Shown: in pieces, positions 43,208 to 52,337 of the stretch
How positions within the stretch are numbered: the stretch's first letter is position 1
Layout: each line of letters begins with the position of its first letter
Assembly: GCA_030693515.1 (NCBI GenBank)
Contig: JAUYAK010000048.1
Span: forward strand, 60,590-124,589
DNA: 64,000 bases
Reading direction: 5' to 3'
Source of the DNA: Opitutaceae bacterium
Lineage (GTDB): Bacteria; Verrucomicrobiota; Verrucomicrobiia; Opitutales; Opitutaceae
Program-made: the position numbers and the translations under genes
The notes under the pieces: generated by a model
Told to the model about the DNA's origin: nothing
The model's input: only the letters and a program-made list of their open reading frames with translations
Database searches by the model: none

Positions 43208-43315
43208 GGGTGGAGGTTAGCCTGACATCGGACCGCCGCAAGGGCCGCCGGAATCGGCCGCGGGTTTTTACGTTCCATTTGACGGAGCGCCCGGAGCCGT
43301 GAAACTCGCGATCCG

Positions 43316-43960
43316 ATGCAAGACCTGCAGGACCTCTTCGCCAAAAACCGCGCCTGGGCGGACAACATCCGCCGCCAGAATCCCGACTTCTTCCCCAGCC
43401 TGGCCCGCCAGCAGTCGCCCCGCTACCTCTGGATCGGCTGCGCCGACAGCCGCGTGCCGGCCAACGACATCGTGGGGCTTCTGCCCGGCGAGCTGTTCGT
43501 GCACCGCAACGTGGCCAACGTCGTCGTGCACACGGACCTGAACTGCCTTTCGGTGATGGAGTTCGCCGTCGAGGTGCTGAAAGTGGAGCACATCCTGGTG
43601 GTCGGCCACTACGGATGCAGCGGCGTAAACGCCGCACTGCACCGGGAGCGAATCGGCCTGGCCGATAACTGGCTCCAGCACGTGCAGGATGTGCGCCGCA
43701 AGCACGAGCAACGCCTCGAATGCGTCAAGGGCACGCCGGCCGATCGTTGCGACCGGCTCTGCGAGCTCAACGTGATCGAGCAGGTCGGCAACGTCTGCCG
43801 CACCACCATTGTCCGCGACGCCTGGCAGCGGAACCAGAACCTCACCGTCCACGGCTGGATCTACGGACTGAAGGATGGGCTCGTGCGCGATCTCAAGTGC
43901 AGCGCCTCAAGCCGCGAGGAAGTCATCGAGAACTACAAAATCGCGATCGATTCGCTGTGA
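43316..43960 (+). CDS. can: Beta-class carbonic anhydrase
   Basis: 214 residues. The zinc and catalytic site is intact: GCADSR with Cys42, Asp44 and Arg46, and VVGHYGCSGV with His98 and Cys101. Other conserved parts are ELFVHRNVANVVVHTDLNCL and TVHGWIYGLKDGLVRDL. It interconverts CO2 and bicarbonate in the cytoplasm. The start at 43316 gives the standard N-terminus LFAKNRAWADNI. It is monocistronic and followed by an intergenic palindrome. Confidence 0.97.
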   Translation: MQDLQDLFAKNRAWADNIRRQNPDFFPSLARQQSPRYLWIGCADSRVPANDIVGLLPGELFVHRNVANVVVHTDLNCLSVMEFAVEVLKVEHILVVGHYGCSGVNAALHRERIGLADNWLQHVQDVRRKHEQRLECVKGTPADRCDRLCELNVIEQVGNVCRTTIVRDAWQRNQNLTVHGWIYGLKDGLVRDLKCSASSREEVIENYKIAIDSL

Positions 43961-43972
43961 GGCACACTGACG

Positions 43973-44066
43973 GTCATTCTGAGCGGAGCGTAGAATCCAA
44001 CAGGATGTTCGCATCCTGAAAGCGCAAGGGGCGTCCAAATGGATTCTACGCTCCGCTCAGAATGAC
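43973..44066. repeat. GTCATTCTGAGCGGAGCG-type inverted repeat
   Basis: Perfect 27-bp arms (43973-43999 and 44040-44066) start GTCATTCTGAGCGGAGCG. A sister copy lies at 62253-62346. It separates the convergent carbonic anhydrase and rarA genes and could terminate both. This kind of element is dispersed in many bacterial genomes. Confidence 0.85.
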
Positions 44067-44079
44067 AAAAAAATTTGGC

Positions 44080-45438
44080 TCACGTCGCCCGTCGCAGCGA
44101 GGCCTTGAGTTCCTGCCACCGCGCCAGCCGGTCCGCGATCTTGGCTTCCCAGCCGACGGGCTTGGGCGTGTAGAGCGCGAGCGGCTTTTCGAGGTAGTCC
44201 TGCCCCGAGATGTTCTCGGGACAATCGTGCGAGTAGGCGTAGCCTCTGCCATGGCCGGCGCGCTTGCTGGCCTGTCCGCCTTTGTCGCGGAGGTGGAGGG
44301 GCACGGGTTGCACGGGCTGCTCCTTGAGCACGCGGTGCGCGGCGCCCAGCGCAAGGGTGGCGGTGTTGCTCTTCGGCGCGGTCGCGATGTAGAGCGTCGC
44401 GTGCGCGAGCGTGAGTTCGGCCTCGGGCAGCCCGATGAAGTCGCAGGCGTGATGCGCCGCCACCGTGAGGGGCAGCGCCTGCGGATCAGCCAGGCCCACG
44501 TCCTCGCTCGCGAGGATCACGAGGCGCCGCGCGATGAAGCGCGGGTCCTCGCCACCGGCGAGCATCTTCGCGAGCCAATACATCGCCGCATCCGGATCGC
44601 TGCCGCGGCAGCTTTTGATGAACGCGGAGATGGTGTCGTAGTGCTCGTCCTCGTCGGCGTCGTAGCGGATGCGGCGCTCGCGCGCGAAGACTTCGAGCTC
44701 GGCCTCGGTAATCGCGGCGTCCTCGGGCAGGCCGAGCACGAGCACCTCAAGGGCGTTGAGCGCGCGGCGCAGGTCGCCGTCGCACAGGACGGCGAGATCG
44801 GAGAGGATTTTATCGGTCGCGGTCACACGGCGCGCGCCGAGGCCGCGCTCGGGCTCGGCGAGGGCCTGCCGCATCACGCCGGCCACGGCGGCGGTCGCGA
44901 GTGGCTCAAGGCGGAAGAGATGGCTGCGCGAGAGGAGCGGCGGATTGACGTAGAAGCCGGGGTTGTGCGTGGTCGCGCCGATGAGGCGCACGCTGCCCTC
45001 CTCCACATCGGGCAGCAGCAGGTCTTGCTGTGATTTGTTGAAGCGGTGCAACTCGTCGATGAAGAGAATCGTCGCGGCCTCGGGACGCCGGCGCGCCGCG
45101 GCGAGGATTTCGCGGAGCTCGGCGACATTGGACATAACGGCGTTGACGCGCACGAAACGGCTGCCGGTCTCGCGCGCGATCGCCTCGGCGATGCTGGTCT
45201 TGCCGCAGCCCGGGGGGCCGTAGAAAAGCAGCGAGCCGAAGCGGTTTTGCGCCACGAGCCGCGGCAGCAGCGAGCCGGCCTTGAGGATGTGCTCCTGCCC
45301 GACCACCTCGCTCAGCCGCCGCGGCCGCATCCGCGCCGCGAGGGGCTGGTGCGTCTTCGCGGTCGAGGCGGCCGCGGGCCAGTCGGCCGCCGGCGGCGAT
45401 TCACGGCCGAAAAGATCAGGTTGGTCGGAGCCGGTCAT
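44080..45438 (-). CDS. rarA: Replication-associated recombination protein RarA (MgsA)
   Basis: 452 residues from the ATG at 45436-45438. AAA+ motifs: Walker A GPPGCGKTS at residues 74-82, Walker B ILFIDELHRFNK with Asp128 and Glu129, and sensor 1 IGATTHNP. The C-terminal tetramerisation part is typical (DAAMYWLAKMLAGGEDPRFI, LAHATLYIATAPKSN, LPLHLRDKG-like VPLHLRDKGGQASK). It acts at stalled replication forks in the cytoplasm. No operon partner is evident. Confidence 0.95.
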   Translation of the reverse strand: MTGSDQPDLFGRESPPAADWPAAASTAKTHQPLAARMRPRRLSEVVGQEHILKAGSLLPRLVAQNRFGSLLFYGPPGCGKTSIAEAIARETGSRFVRVNAVMSNVAELREILAAARRRPEAATILFIDELHRFNKSQQDLLLPDVEEGSVRLIGATTHNPGFYVNPPLLSRSHLFRLEPLATAAVAGVMRQALAEPERGLGARRVTATDKILSDLAVLCDGDLRRALNALEVLVLGLPEDAAITEAELEVFARERRIRYDADEDEHYDTISAFIKSCRGSDPDAAMYWLAKMLAGGEDPRFIARRLVILASEDVGLADPQALPLTVAAHHACDFIGLPEAELTLAHATLYIATAPKSNTATLALGAAHRVLKEQPVQPVPLHLRDKGGQASKRAGHGRGYAYSHDCPENISGQDYLEKPLALYTPKPVGWEAKIADRLARWQELKASLRRAT

Positions 45439-45503
45439 GCGCGGCGCCAATCTCCGCGAATCACGCGGGATGGGAAGGAATTTTACGGACGCGCTGTCAG
45501 GAA

Positions 45504-45584
45504 GTGGGCGGGCGCGTCTCTGCGCCCGCATGGGCGAAGCGGAAGAGATGGTCCACATGCGGGCGCAGGGACGCGCCCGCCCAC
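45504..45584. repeat. GTGGGCGGGCGCGTCTCTGC-type inverted repeat
   Basis: Arms 45504-45532 and 45556-45584 pair over 29 bp with one mismatch around a 23-nt loop. It lies between rarA and the end of the large receptor gene, both on the minus strand. The sequence differs from the other palindromes in the window. Confidence 0.8.
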
Positions 45585-45598
45585 CTTGCCAAGGTGCC

Positions 45599-48500
45599 CT
45601 AGAACGTGCCCTTGATGCCGGCGGTCCAGAGCGAGGCGTAGTCGTCGCGTTGGCGAAATTTCGCGAATGCAGGAGTGTTGGGCCCGTAAATCTTGGTGTC
45701 CTCGGTGGCACCGCCTATATTTCGCAGGGCGAAGAAGAGACCGAGCCGCCGGCTCAGGAAATACTCTCCGGTCACGTCGATGTAGAGGCGCTTCGGGCGG
45801 TAGTTGTAGGTGCCCGGCTCGATGCTGTTGGTGGCGGTGCTGGCGACGAGCCCGCGCCGCTGGATACCGCGGTAGTTTTCGTTGATGCGGATATTGAATT
45901 TTTGCCGCGTGAGACTGAGCCCCCAGTTGGCGGTGAACGGATTCATGTCCTGGAGGTTGTCCGTGCCCTTGGCGCGCTGGGAGCTGATGTTGGCGAAAAA
46001 TTGCAGCCCCCGCGCCCACTGCGGCAGAAACGTGAGCGCCTGCTTGTAGTCGATCTCGAAGCCCCGCTGGCGCACGCGGGCGGGGTTGTTGAATTGGGTG
46101 TTTACCAGGATCATGCCATACTCGGTCTCGTCGAGGCCGTAGGTCTCGAGGAAGGCCGGCGTGACCACGCTGGTCACATTGACGAAGAAATTCTCGTAGT
46201 CGCGGATGAAGCCGCCGATCGAGAGGCTGCCCACGGTGCCAAAATAATATTCCACCCGCGCCATGTAAGTCTCGGCCTGCCACGCCTTGATCGAGGCGTT
46301 GTTCACGGCGATGCGGGAATTGGCGTTGAGATTTTCGATGTCGGGCAGGGTAACGCCGCCGGAGTATTGGTTGAAGTCGGGCCGGCCGACGGATTGCGAG
46401 TAGGCGACGCGCCCGATCAGGCCGTCGGAGATGCTGTAGCTTGCATTGATGCTGGGAAACAGGCGCAGGTATTCCTTCTTCGCGCGCGTGCCGCGCTCCA
46501 GCAGGGTGCGCTGTAGGGCGGCCAGGCTGCCGGCGGTTTCGATCAATTGGATGGCGTTGTTGGCGCCGCGGATGACGTTGCCGTTGGCGTCGCGCCGGTA
46601 GTTCAGCGTGGGATCGTTGCGCGGGCCCTCGGCGTCGATGTTGGTCTGCTCGGCGCGGACGCCACCGACGACGCGGAGCCGGTTGCGGAACAAGCCTACA
46701 TCACCACGGATAAACGCGGCGGAGATGATCTCCTCGGCGCGCTTCGAGAAATTCGTGAGCGCGGTGTAGTCGTTGTTGGCGTTGCGGGTCCAGTGGCTGG
46801 GGTTGGTCTTGTAGTCGCCCCAGAGCTTGCCGTTGTCCACCTGCTGTTGCTGTGGCATTCCGAAGTCGGGCTGCCGGGTCGAGTAGGGCACGTCGAGAAA
46901 CCGCAGCGGACTGTCGTCGTTGATCAGGCCGGCCTGCGTGGTCGGCGTGGTGCTGGCGCGGCCATCGGCACCGACGTAGGTGTAGGTCTCGAGATTGCCG
47001 CCGGGGCCGCGGAGATCGCGGACCTTGGTGCGCATATCGGCCCCGACTTTGACCGTCACAGGCGTCTCGCGGACCATGAAATCGCGGCGGACGTTGTAGA
47101 AGGCCTGGCGCGTGCTGTCGTAGGTGCGCTGGCGGTTGCTGTTGGCTGAAACCAGCGAGTAGTTCTCAAGCTTCGTGGGATCGACGATGGCGCCGTTGTG
47201 ATCCCGGACGGTGATTTTACCCGGGCGCAGGTAGAAGATGTCGTCGAAGAGGATTTGGACGTGCGTGCGTTGGATCGTCATCCCGTTGAACGCGCCCTTG
47301 TCGATGTCCTGATAGTGGATGCGGGAATTGCCGAAAGCCACACCGGCATCTGATTTCCAAACCGGTCCTTCATGCAGCCACCGCAGCGAGGGCGTGACCG
47401 TGCGGCCGGGGCGGATGCGGCCCCCGTTGCCGATTGCAATCTGGCCGGTGTTGATCGCGGTGCCAGTCGTCGGAAAGACGCTCATCTGGCCCCAGGTGTG
47501 GTCGGCGCCCCAGTTGCCCGGAGCGACGCGGTTGATGGTATAGGTCTGGGTGCGGGTGGCAAAGTGCTCGCGAAGCATGCCGTAGGAAAAGCCGAAGGTG
47601 AGCCGGTCGTGCCGCGCGGGCTTCCAGTCCACCGTCGTCGCGAACGACTGGCGCGAGGTGTTCTTGCCGCTGTCGCGCCAGGAGAAAATCGCGAGGTAAG
47701 GATTGTCGGTCGTCGTGGCGGGGCGGCCGGTCATCGAAGTGGCGGTCGTGTTCGACGCGATGCCCGCACCGACCCACTGCATGGCGGTGTTGGCCTGCGG
47801 CGTGTATTGCAGCGAGTAGCCGGCGGAGACGGTGAAGCCGAAGGTCTTCGTGACCGGCACGACGGCAGACACATCGATGCCGGGGTGAATCTTGTAGGTC
47901 TCCTGGCCCCAGCCGGGCCCGGGCGACTTGCGGCCAAAGGAGCGCTCGGCGTCCTTCATCAGCCACGCCACGCTGTAGCTGTAACTGGGTTTGCTGCGCT
48001 CAAAGGCGCTGCGCGGGACGAAGTTCACCGCGCCCGCGAGCGCCGAGCCGGACGTGTCGGGCGTGGGCGAGCGGTTGATCTCGATGCGGGAGACGTTGTT
48101 GATCGACACCTGATCAAGCTCGACGGCCCGGCGGGTGCCGCCGCCGGCGGCGCTGGCCATGTCGAAACCACCCATCGAAATCGGGACGTTGTCCGCCGGC
48201 GCCCCGTTGATGGAGAAACGGCGCGCATCGCCGCCGGTGTAGTCGCTGGTGATGCCGGGCAGGAACTTCATGAACTCGCCGATGCTGCCGTCGGCAATGG
48301 TCCCGAATTCGTCGGTCGAAACGACGTTCACGATGTTGCGGGCGAAGCGCTGCTCGTTGATCGCGAGCGCGGCGCCGTCCATCTCGCGCGAGGTCGAAGC
48401 GACAAATTTGTCCATCTGCACCACGGCCTCGCCTGGGGCGCGCGGCGCGCCGGCGGCAGCAAGGGTGATGTCGAACTGCACCGTCTGACCGGGCGCGACC

Positions 48501-48802
48501 GCGACGAGTTCTGTGCGCGTGCCGAGACCGGTGTAGAAGATGACGAGCTTGGCGGTGCCGGCGGGGACGCCGGAGAGGCGGTAGGCCCCGGTCGCATCGG
48601 TGAGCGTTTCCTGCGCCGTGCCGTCGAGTTTGATGCGGGCGTTTTCGAGATACTCGCCGCGCCGCGGATCAAAGACGCGGCCTTCGATGGTGCCGGTGGC
48701 GGGCGACTGCGCGTGCAAGGTGCCGACCAAGAGGGCGGCAGCCAGGGCAAATCCGCAGTGCCGGTAGAACAATTGCAGAACGGACAGGAGGATGGTTTTC
48801 AT
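45599..48802 (-). CDS. Large TonB-dependent receptor with carboxypeptidase-regulatory-like N-domain
   Basis: 1067 residues from the ATG at 48800-48802, which precedes a signal peptide (LYRHCGFALAAALLVG-like; FALAAALLVGTLHAQSP). A CarboxypepD_reg-like domain follows (GTIEGRVFDPRRGEYLENAR), then a plug with SIGEFMKFLPGITSDYTGGD and RIEINRSPTPDTSGSALAGA, then a long barrel ending in SLWTAGIKGTF. This domain order is common in Opitutaceae receptors believed to import oligosaccharides or siderophores; the ligand cannot be told. The 219-bp region upstream is GC-rich, and I saw no recognised riboswitch in it. Confidence 0.88.
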   Translation of the reverse strand: MKTILLSVLQLFYRHCGFALAAALLVGTLHAQSPATGTIEGRVFDPRRGEYLENARIKLDGTAQETLTDATGAYRLSGVPAGTAKLVIFYTGLGTRTELVAVAPGQTVQFDITLAAAGAPRAPGEAVVQMDKFVASTSREMDGAALAINEQRFARNIVNVVSTDEFGTIADGSIGEFMKFLPGITSDYTGGDARRFSINGAPADNVPISMGGFDMASAAGGGTRRAVELDQVSINNVSRIEINRSPTPDTSGSALAGAVNFVPRSAFERSKPSYSYSVAWLMKDAERSFGRKSPGPGWGQETYKIHPGIDVSAVVPVTKTFGFTVSAGYSLQYTPQANTAMQWVGAGIASNTTATSMTGRPATTTDNPYLAIFSWRDSGKNTSRQSFATTVDWKPARHDRLTFGFSYGMLREHFATRTQTYTINRVAPGNWGADHTWGQMSVFPTTGTAINTGQIAIGNGGRIRPGRTVTPSLRWLHEGPVWKSDAGVAFGNSRIHYQDIDKGAFNGMTIQRTHVQILFDDIFYLRPGKITVRDHNGAIVDPTKLENYSLVSANSNRQRTYDSTRQAFYNVRRDFMVRETPVTVKVGADMRTKVRDLRGPGGNLETYTYVGADGRASTTPTTQAGLINDDSPLRFLDVPYSTRQPDFGMPQQQQVDNGKLWGDYKTNPSHWTRNANNDYTALTNFSKRAEEIISAAFIRGDVGLFRNRLRVVGGVRAEQTNIDAEGPRNDPTLNYRRDANGNVIRGANNAIQLIETAGSLAALQRTLLERGTRAKKEYLRLFPSINASYSISDGLIGRVAYSQSVGRPDFNQYSGGVTLPDIENLNANSRIAVNNASIKAWQAETYMARVEYYFGTVGSLSIGGFIRDYENFFVNVTSVVTPAFLETYGLDETEYGMILVNTQFNNPARVRQRGFEIDYKQALTFLPQWARGLQFFANISSQRAKGTDNLQDMNPFTANWGLSLTRQKFNIRINENYRGIQRRGLVASTATNSIEPGTYNYRPKRLYIDVTGEYFLSRRLGLFFALRNIGGATEDTKIYGPNTPAFAKFRQRDDYASLWTAGIKGTF

Positions 48803-49021
48803 CGCGTAGAATCGGCAGCACCTCGCCAAGGAACGCGCGGCCTGCCACTGGGGTTGCTTGTGTTGGGGAGGGATTCGGAGCCCGGCAGAGGGTCGCACCC
48901 GCCGAGGCAGGCGAACCGTAGGGAGCCGCAAACGGACGGCTCAAGTAAATACTCGGTTCATTCGCGCCCCGGCAGACGGAATATCTATCCGCATCTTCAC
49001 CTTCGCCCAGTCGCTGTGCGG

Positions 49022-49735
49022 CTACACATCGCCACCCTGCGGTCGCAGCACGATCTCCTCCACCACGGTGCGGCGCGAGAGACGAAAGACATCGAGGAAG
49101 GCCCGCGCCACATCCGCCGCCGGCATCATGCGGGTCTCGGCCACGCCACTCTGGGCCCACGAGGGGGACCACGTCGCGCCCGGATGCACGCAGCAGACGC
49201 GCACGCCCGTGCCCTTGGTCTCCGCGCGCAGCACCGCCGCAAGGCCGGTCACGCCGAACTTCGCCGCGCAATAGGCGGCGCCATTCGGATAGGCCGCGCG
49301 CCCGGCGATCGAACTCATGAAGAAAATATCGCCACGCTTTCGCCGCAGCATCGCCGGGACGAAGGCCCGTGTGACCAAAAAGGCACTCCGTAGGTTCGCC
49401 GCGACGATGCGGTCAAACTCCGTGACCTTCGTCTCGGCGAACGGCGCGCCGGCAAACACGCCGGCGTTGTTGATGAGCACATCGACGCCGCCGAAGCGCT
49501 TCACGACCGCCGCCGCCATCGCCGCCACGTCGGACTCGCCACTCACGTCACAGGGGAAAACCTCCACCGTGGCGCCCAGCTTGGCGCAGGCGCGCGCGAC
49601 GGCGGCGAGGTTCGTCGCGTTGCGCGCCACGAGCGCGAGCCGCGCGCCGCGCACCTCGGCGGCAAACACCTTGGCGATGGCGGCCCCGATGCCTTGCGAC
49701 GCGCCGGTGACGAGAATGACGGGGGATCGGGTCAT
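49022..49735 (-). CDS. Short-chain dehydrogenase/reductase (possible pterin reductase)
   Basis: 237 residues, classical SDR. The nucleotide loop is TGASQGIG at residues 10-17, then LINNAGVFAG and the catalytic Ser142 (MSSIAGRAAY), Tyr155 and Lys159 (YCAAK). Enzymes of this size that end in an EEIVLRPQGGDV-like tail include sepiapterin-reductase-like and 3-oxoacyl reductases. It sits downstream of FolE2 and a PTPS gene on the same strand, so a role in pterin reduction is possible. That is inference only. Confidence 0.85.
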   Translation of the reverse strand: MTRSPVILVTGASQGIGAAIAKVFAAEVRGARLALVARNATNLAAVARACAKLGATVEVFPCDVSGESDVAAMAAAVVKRFGGVDVLINNAGVFAGAPFAETKVTEFDRIVAANLRSAFLVTRAFVPAMLRRKRGDIFFMSSIAGRAAYPNGAAYCAAKFGVTGLAAVLRAETKGTGVRVCCVHPGATWSPSWAQSGVAETRMMPAADVARAFLDVFRLSRRTVVEEIVLRPQGGDV

Positions 49736-49827
49736 GGGTGATAGGTGATAGGTGATGGGTGATTCGGTGGGAGGAGGCTATTGATGGTGTTTGACCAATA
49801 ACCTATCACCCATGACCCATCACCCAA
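49736..49827. repeat. GGTGATAGGTGAT tandem and inverted repeat
   Basis: A short tandem run of GGTGATAGGTGATAGGTGAT type follows the SDR start. Its inverted counterpart (TATCACCCATGACCCATCAC) lies at about 49803-49822. It fills the gap between the folE2 stop and the SDR start, so it would sit inside any folE2-SDR transcript. Confidence 0.75.
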
Positions 49828-49829
49828 GT

Positions 49830-50807
49830 TCAGCACACCAGCGATCCGAAATCCATGAAGTCGGCGCTGAAGCCGCCTTTCACGCCCTTGCAGATCACGC
49901 TCACGGCGTCGTGCGAGTGCAGCGATTCGAGGTGCGAGCAGGCGATGCGGAAATCCGCGACGCGCCGGTCCGCGTCGAACGCGCGGTAAAGCAGGCGCGC
50001 GGCGTCCTCGACAAACTTGAGGTGTGCGCCGTTGAGCTCGGCAAACGCCTGCTCGTCCTCGCGCTTCACCATCACCTGCGTCTCGGTTTGGAGCGCGGCG
50101 AGGCAGAGCGCCTGCACGTCTTCGATCCAGATTTTCTTTCCTTTGGCCTCCTCGATGGTGACGCGGGCCTTGCTGCGCTGCGAATGCGGCACGGTGTAAA
50201 CGCCGCGCGTGTCGCGCGCGTGCTCCGAGAGCTCCGCCGAGCACGGGCACGCCGAGGAGTAGACGAAGTCGAAATGGATCAGGCGTCGCCACGCTCCGTC
50301 GCGCGTCATCACGCCCTCAAACGCCACATCATAGAACTGGTAGCCCTCAAGTCCGCTGCGAAGGCTGCGGTGGAGCATCGGATAGGAAAAGCTCACCTTG
50401 AGCCGCGCATCCTTGCTCTTCACGTTGCGCAGGTAGGAGCGGAGGATTTTTCCCATCCATTCGCCCGTGAAGACCTCGTCCTTGTGTTCGTAGAACGACC
50501 GCACGATGCGGCTCATGTTGATGCCCTTGAGATCGGCCTCAAGGGAGACGGTGCCGGTCACGCTCGCCTCGAGCGTGATGGTCTCCTTCCGCTTGGTGCG
50601 GAATTTCAGCGGCAGCTTGAAGTTGTGCACGCCCACCTGCTGGATCGGCACGTGCGCACCCTGAATCGAGTCGTGCGCGGCCTCCATCATGTCGGGCAGC
50701 GAGGCCCGGTAGGCCGGGGTGACGCGGAACGCGTCGTCGTAGCCGCGCTTAATCAGCGGGGCCGCTCCGCCCGCCGAGCGGTGGAGATACATGGGTTTCT
50801 TTTTCAT
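49830..50807 (-). CDS. folE2: GTP cyclohydrolase FolE2 (type IB)
   Basis: 325 residues. Family motifs: [30 protein letters not shown], and the metal and catalytic segment [18 protein letters not shown] with its conserved Cys and downstream His. [20 protein letters not shown] and [15 protein letters not shown] complete the fold. It converts GTP to dihydroneopterin triphosphate using a metal other than strictly zinc, and in many bacteria it is used under zinc limitation. It lies 44 nt downstream of the PTPS gene, so the two probably form one unit. Confidence 0.96.
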   Translation of the reverse strand: MKKKPMYLHRSAGGAAPLIKRGYDDAFRVTPAYRASLPDMMEAAHDSIQGAHVPIQQVGVHNFKLPLKFRTKRKETITLEASVTGTVSLEADLKGINMSRIVRSFYEHKDEVFTGEWMGKILRSYLRNVKSKDARLKVSFSYPMLHRSLRSGLEGYQFYDVAFEGVMTRDGAWRRLIHFDFVYSSACPCSAELSEHARDTRGVYTVPHSQRSKARVTIEEAKGKKIWIEDVQALCLAALQTETQVMVKREDEQAFAELNGAHLKFVEDAARLLYRAFDADRRVADFRIACSHLESLHSHDAVSVICKGVKGGFSADFMDFGSLVC

Positions 50808-50851
50808 GCCGTTTTTTGTTGGGCGCGGGTGACGCTAACCGCGCGATCGGT

Positions 50852-51322
50852 TCAGGTCGAGTCGGGGCCGAAATACTCGGCAAAGTTCCGCGGCGTCTCG
50901 TAGAGGCGCACGCAGTGGAGTTTCCCGGCGGTGAGGCGCGGCTCGATCTCGCGCCAGAAGGCGATGACGAGGTTCTCCGTCGAGGGAATGATGCCGCGGA
51001 GAAAGGCGACATCGGTGTTGAGATTGCGGTGGTCGCACGGGTCCACGACCGCCTCGTGCAAAATCCCCTTCAGCTCGCCGAGGTCGAGGATGTAGCCGGT
51101 CTCGGGGTCGGGCTCGCCGCGCACCGTGACCTCGAGCACGTAGTTGTGGCCGTGCCAGTGCGGGTTGGTGCACAGGCCGTATTGGGCCTCGTTCCACTTC
51201 TGGCTCTTGGTGGGATTGTGCAGCCGGTGCGCGGAGTTGAAATGCACCTGCCGCGTGATGAACACAGTGCCGCGCAGCACGCGAGGTGCGGCGGGTTGGC
51301 GGCGGGCGGAACGTTTCGGCAT
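50852..51322 (-). CDS. queD: 6-carboxy-tetrahydropterin / 6-pyruvoyl-tetrahydropterin synthase family (QueD/PTPS)
   Basis: 156 residues. Zinc histidines: HFNSAHRL (His32) and PHWHGHNY (His57, His59). The presumed catalytic Cys is Cys51 (YGLCTNPHWHGH). STENLVIAFWREIEP holds the substrate-binding Glu, and DLGELKGILHEAVVDPCDHR the Asp-His pair. The family makes either 6-carboxytetrahydropterin for queuosine or pyruvoyl-tetrahydropterin. The presence of FolE2 fits both, and the SDR downstream tilts a little toward a biopterin-type product. No queC or queE is in the window. Confidence 0.92.
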   Translation of the reverse strand: MPKRSARRQPAAPRVLRGTVFITRQVHFNSAHRLHNPTKSQKWNEAQYGLCTNPHWHGHNYVLEVTVRGEPDPETGYILDLGELKGILHEAVVDPCDHRNLNTDVAFLRGIIPSTENLVIAFWREIEPRLTAGKLHCVRLYETPRNFAEYFGPDST

Positions 51323-51488
51323 GGAGGGTCAGACGTAGTGAAAAACCTTTTCCGGTCAATGCAGGGGGCGGGAAAGTTCACGGCCCGCTCCGTCCACCTG
51401 AATCCGCCGGGCCGCTTCGCTATCGACGCCCACCGGTCTGGCCTTCAGTTTCCGGCGCTGCCCGCCGATATTCCTTCTTCGCCTCGAA

Positions 51489-52337
51489 ATGAGAATCCGC
51501 AAAGTCCTCGTCACCGCCGCCAACCCGCGCCAGCGCACCCTCCCGCTGCAAACGCTCATCGACCAGAACGGCGAGTCCAAGTCGGCGCTCCAAGTCGTGC
51601 TCGAGGAGGCCGCCGGCGCCGGCATCGAGGAATTCGGCGTCGTCGTCTGCCCCGGGGACGAGGCGGCCTACAAGGAGGCCTGCGGCGCGCTCGGCGCGCG
51701 TGTGCGCTTCATCGTGCAGGACGCGCCCCGCGGTTACGGTCACGCTGTGCTGTGCGGCCGGGCGTTCGTGGGCGACGAATCTTTCCTCCATCTCGTCGGC
51801 GATCACCTGCACGTCTCGTCGGGTCCGACGAGCTGCGCCCGCCAGCTGCTGGAGGTCGCCGCCGCCGAGAATGCCGCCGTTTCCGCGGTGCAGCCGACGC
51901 GCGAAAGCCAGCTCACCTCGTTTGGCGCCGTCGGCGGCCGGTTGGTCGGCGGCGCGCGTCCACTCTATCAAGTCGAGGCCGTGCTGGAAAAACCCACGCC
52001 CACCGTCGCGGAGCAGCAGCTCATCGTGCCCGGTCTGCGCGCAGGATTCTATCTCTGTTTCTTCGGCATGCACGTGCTCGGGCCGGAGATTTTCGCACTG
52101 CTCGACGAACAGCAGCGGACCGCGCCTGATCGGCCGCTGGGCCTTTCCCCGGCGCTGCACGCGCTCGCGTCCCGCCGCCGCTACTTGGCGTTCAACGTCG
52201 CCGGTCGCCGCTTCGACATCGGGGCGCCCTATGGCCTGCTCTTCGCCCAGCTCGCGCTCTCACTCTCCGGCCGCGATCGCGATCGCGTGCTCACGCAGCT
52301 CGTCGAACTCCTCGCGGTGCGCGCCGACGGATCATGA
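51489..52337 (+). CDS. GalU-like sugar nucleotidyltransferase with altered nucleotide loop
   Basis: 282 residues. The overall GalU fold is seen in SALQVVLEEAAGAGIEEFGV, VRFIVQDAPRGYGHAVLCGR, FLHLVGDHLHV and FDIGAPYGLLFAQLALSLSG. The glycine-rich loop at the start, usually AAGLGTR, reads AANPRQR here, so ordinary UTP binding may be lost. It overlaps by 4 nt the gene for a UDPGP-domain fusion protein, so the two products probably work together. It could be a regulatory or partner subunit; classical UTP-glucose-1-phosphate uridylyltransferase is the textbook name. Confidence 0.8.
   Translation: MRIRKVLVTAANPRQRTLPLQTLIDQNGESKSALQVVLEEAAGAGIEEFGVVVCPGDEAAYKEACGALGARVRFIVQDAPRGYGHAVLCGRAFVGDESFLHLVGDHLHVSSGPTSCARQLLEVAAAENAAVSAVQPTRESQLTSFGAVGGRLVGGARPLYQVEAVLEKPTPTVAEQQLIVPGLRAGFYLCFFGMHVLGPEIFALLDEQQRTAPDRPLGLSPALHALASRRRYLAFNVAGRRFDIGAPYGLLFAQLALSLSGRDRDRVLTQLVELLAVRADGS

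Noticed and set aside
48803..49021. Cobalamin or TPP riboswitch upstream of the large TonB receptor
   Set aside because: The GC-rich leader showed no recognisable B12 box or TPP core when read on the minus strand; a covariance search would be needed to revive the idea.
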